A stretch of 5,773 nt of DNA from Bacillota bacterium. GTDB taxonomy: Bacteria > Bacillota > Clostridia > Christensenellales > CAG-138. How positions within the stretch are numbered: position 1 is the stretch's first letter; each line of letters begins with the position of its first letter. The notes beneath the pieces are model-generated. The model ran no database searches and was not told the origin of the DNA. It saw only the letters and a list, made by a program, of their open reading frames with translations. Below are positions 5,643 through 5,773 of the stretch, one piece after another. A program made the position numbers and the translations under genes. Location: NCBI GenBank assembly GCA_023416895.1, contig JAEZGQ010000221.1:1-5773 (forward strand), in the 5' to 3' direction.

Positions 5643-5773
5643 AAAAGAACATCAAAGCCATCGTTGCCATAGGCATCGCGGCTGTTGCAGTGGCCGTACT
5701 CCTGATCGTCATCCTCAACAGCGTTGGCGGTAACCTCGACGTGGTTGGCAGGGATTCCGTTACATCCTTCAAT
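5639..5773 (+). CDS. Membrane-anchored or exported protein of unknown function (N-terminal part, cut by window edge)
   Basis: The ATG at 5639 overlaps the copA stop in an ATGA arrangement, with GGAAAGGA (5622-5629) 9 bases upstream, so the two genes are probably cotranscribed and translationally coupled. The visible 45 residues begin MKKNIK, continue with a hydrophobic stretch rich in Ala, Val and Ile (about 7-26), then turn polar (SVGGNLDVVGRDSVTSFN). This is the pattern of a signal peptide or N-terminal membrane anchor with an outside-facing domain. No lipobox Cys is visible in this part. The frame is still open at the right edge. The family was not recognised. Tight linkage to copA suggests a role in copper export or extracytoplasmic copper handling, which is inference only. 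Confidence 0.8.
   Translation, partial: MKKNIKAIVAIGIAAVAVAVLLIVILNSVGGNLDVVGRDSVTSFN

Overview
The window looks like a copper-handling locus from a Gram-positive anaerobe-type Firmicute, most likely a member of the Clostridia. This rests on strong AGGAGG-type ribosome binding sites, a Gram-positive style lipoprotein with a DUF2318 domain, an HxlR regulator and the protein families present. Coding DNA is moderately GC-rich, while the one real promoter region is very AT-rich. The taxonomic call is inference; no marker gene is present.

Layout: after about 130 bases of leader (possibly holding the end of an upstream gene), two + strand genes follow. The first (130-1974) is a three-part membrane protein: an N-terminal heavy-metal-associated (HMA) domain, a DsbD_2/TauE-SafE-like membrane core, and two extracytoplasmic cupredoxin-like domains. 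The second (2062-2616) is a lipoprotein with a DUF2318 (Fe-S/FtrD-like) domain carrying two CxxC pairs. A - strand HxlR-family winged-helix regulator (2629-2985) lies convergent to it with a 12-base gap. Divergent from the regulator is copA (3150-5642), an intact 830-residue Cu+-exporting P1B-type ATPase with two HMA domains. Its stop codon overlaps the start of a membrane-anchored protein of unknown function that runs off the right edge (5639-5773).

The regulator/copA intergenic region (2986-3149) holds a perfect 8+2+8 inverted repeat lying on the -10 of the predicted hxlR promoter, a weak copA promoter candidate whose -10 repeats the operator heptamer TACTATA, and a strong GC-rich hairpin in the copA leader just upstream of its ribosome binding site.

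Working model (inference): CopA pumps Cu+ out of the cytosol. The HMA-TauE/SafE-cupredoxin protein binds or relays copper across and outside the membrane. The DUF2318 lipoprotein acts as an extracytoplasmic redox or metal partner, and the Cys-rich HxlR protein controls itself and probably copA in response to metal or thiol stress. No mobile element, RNA gene or CRISPR array was seen.
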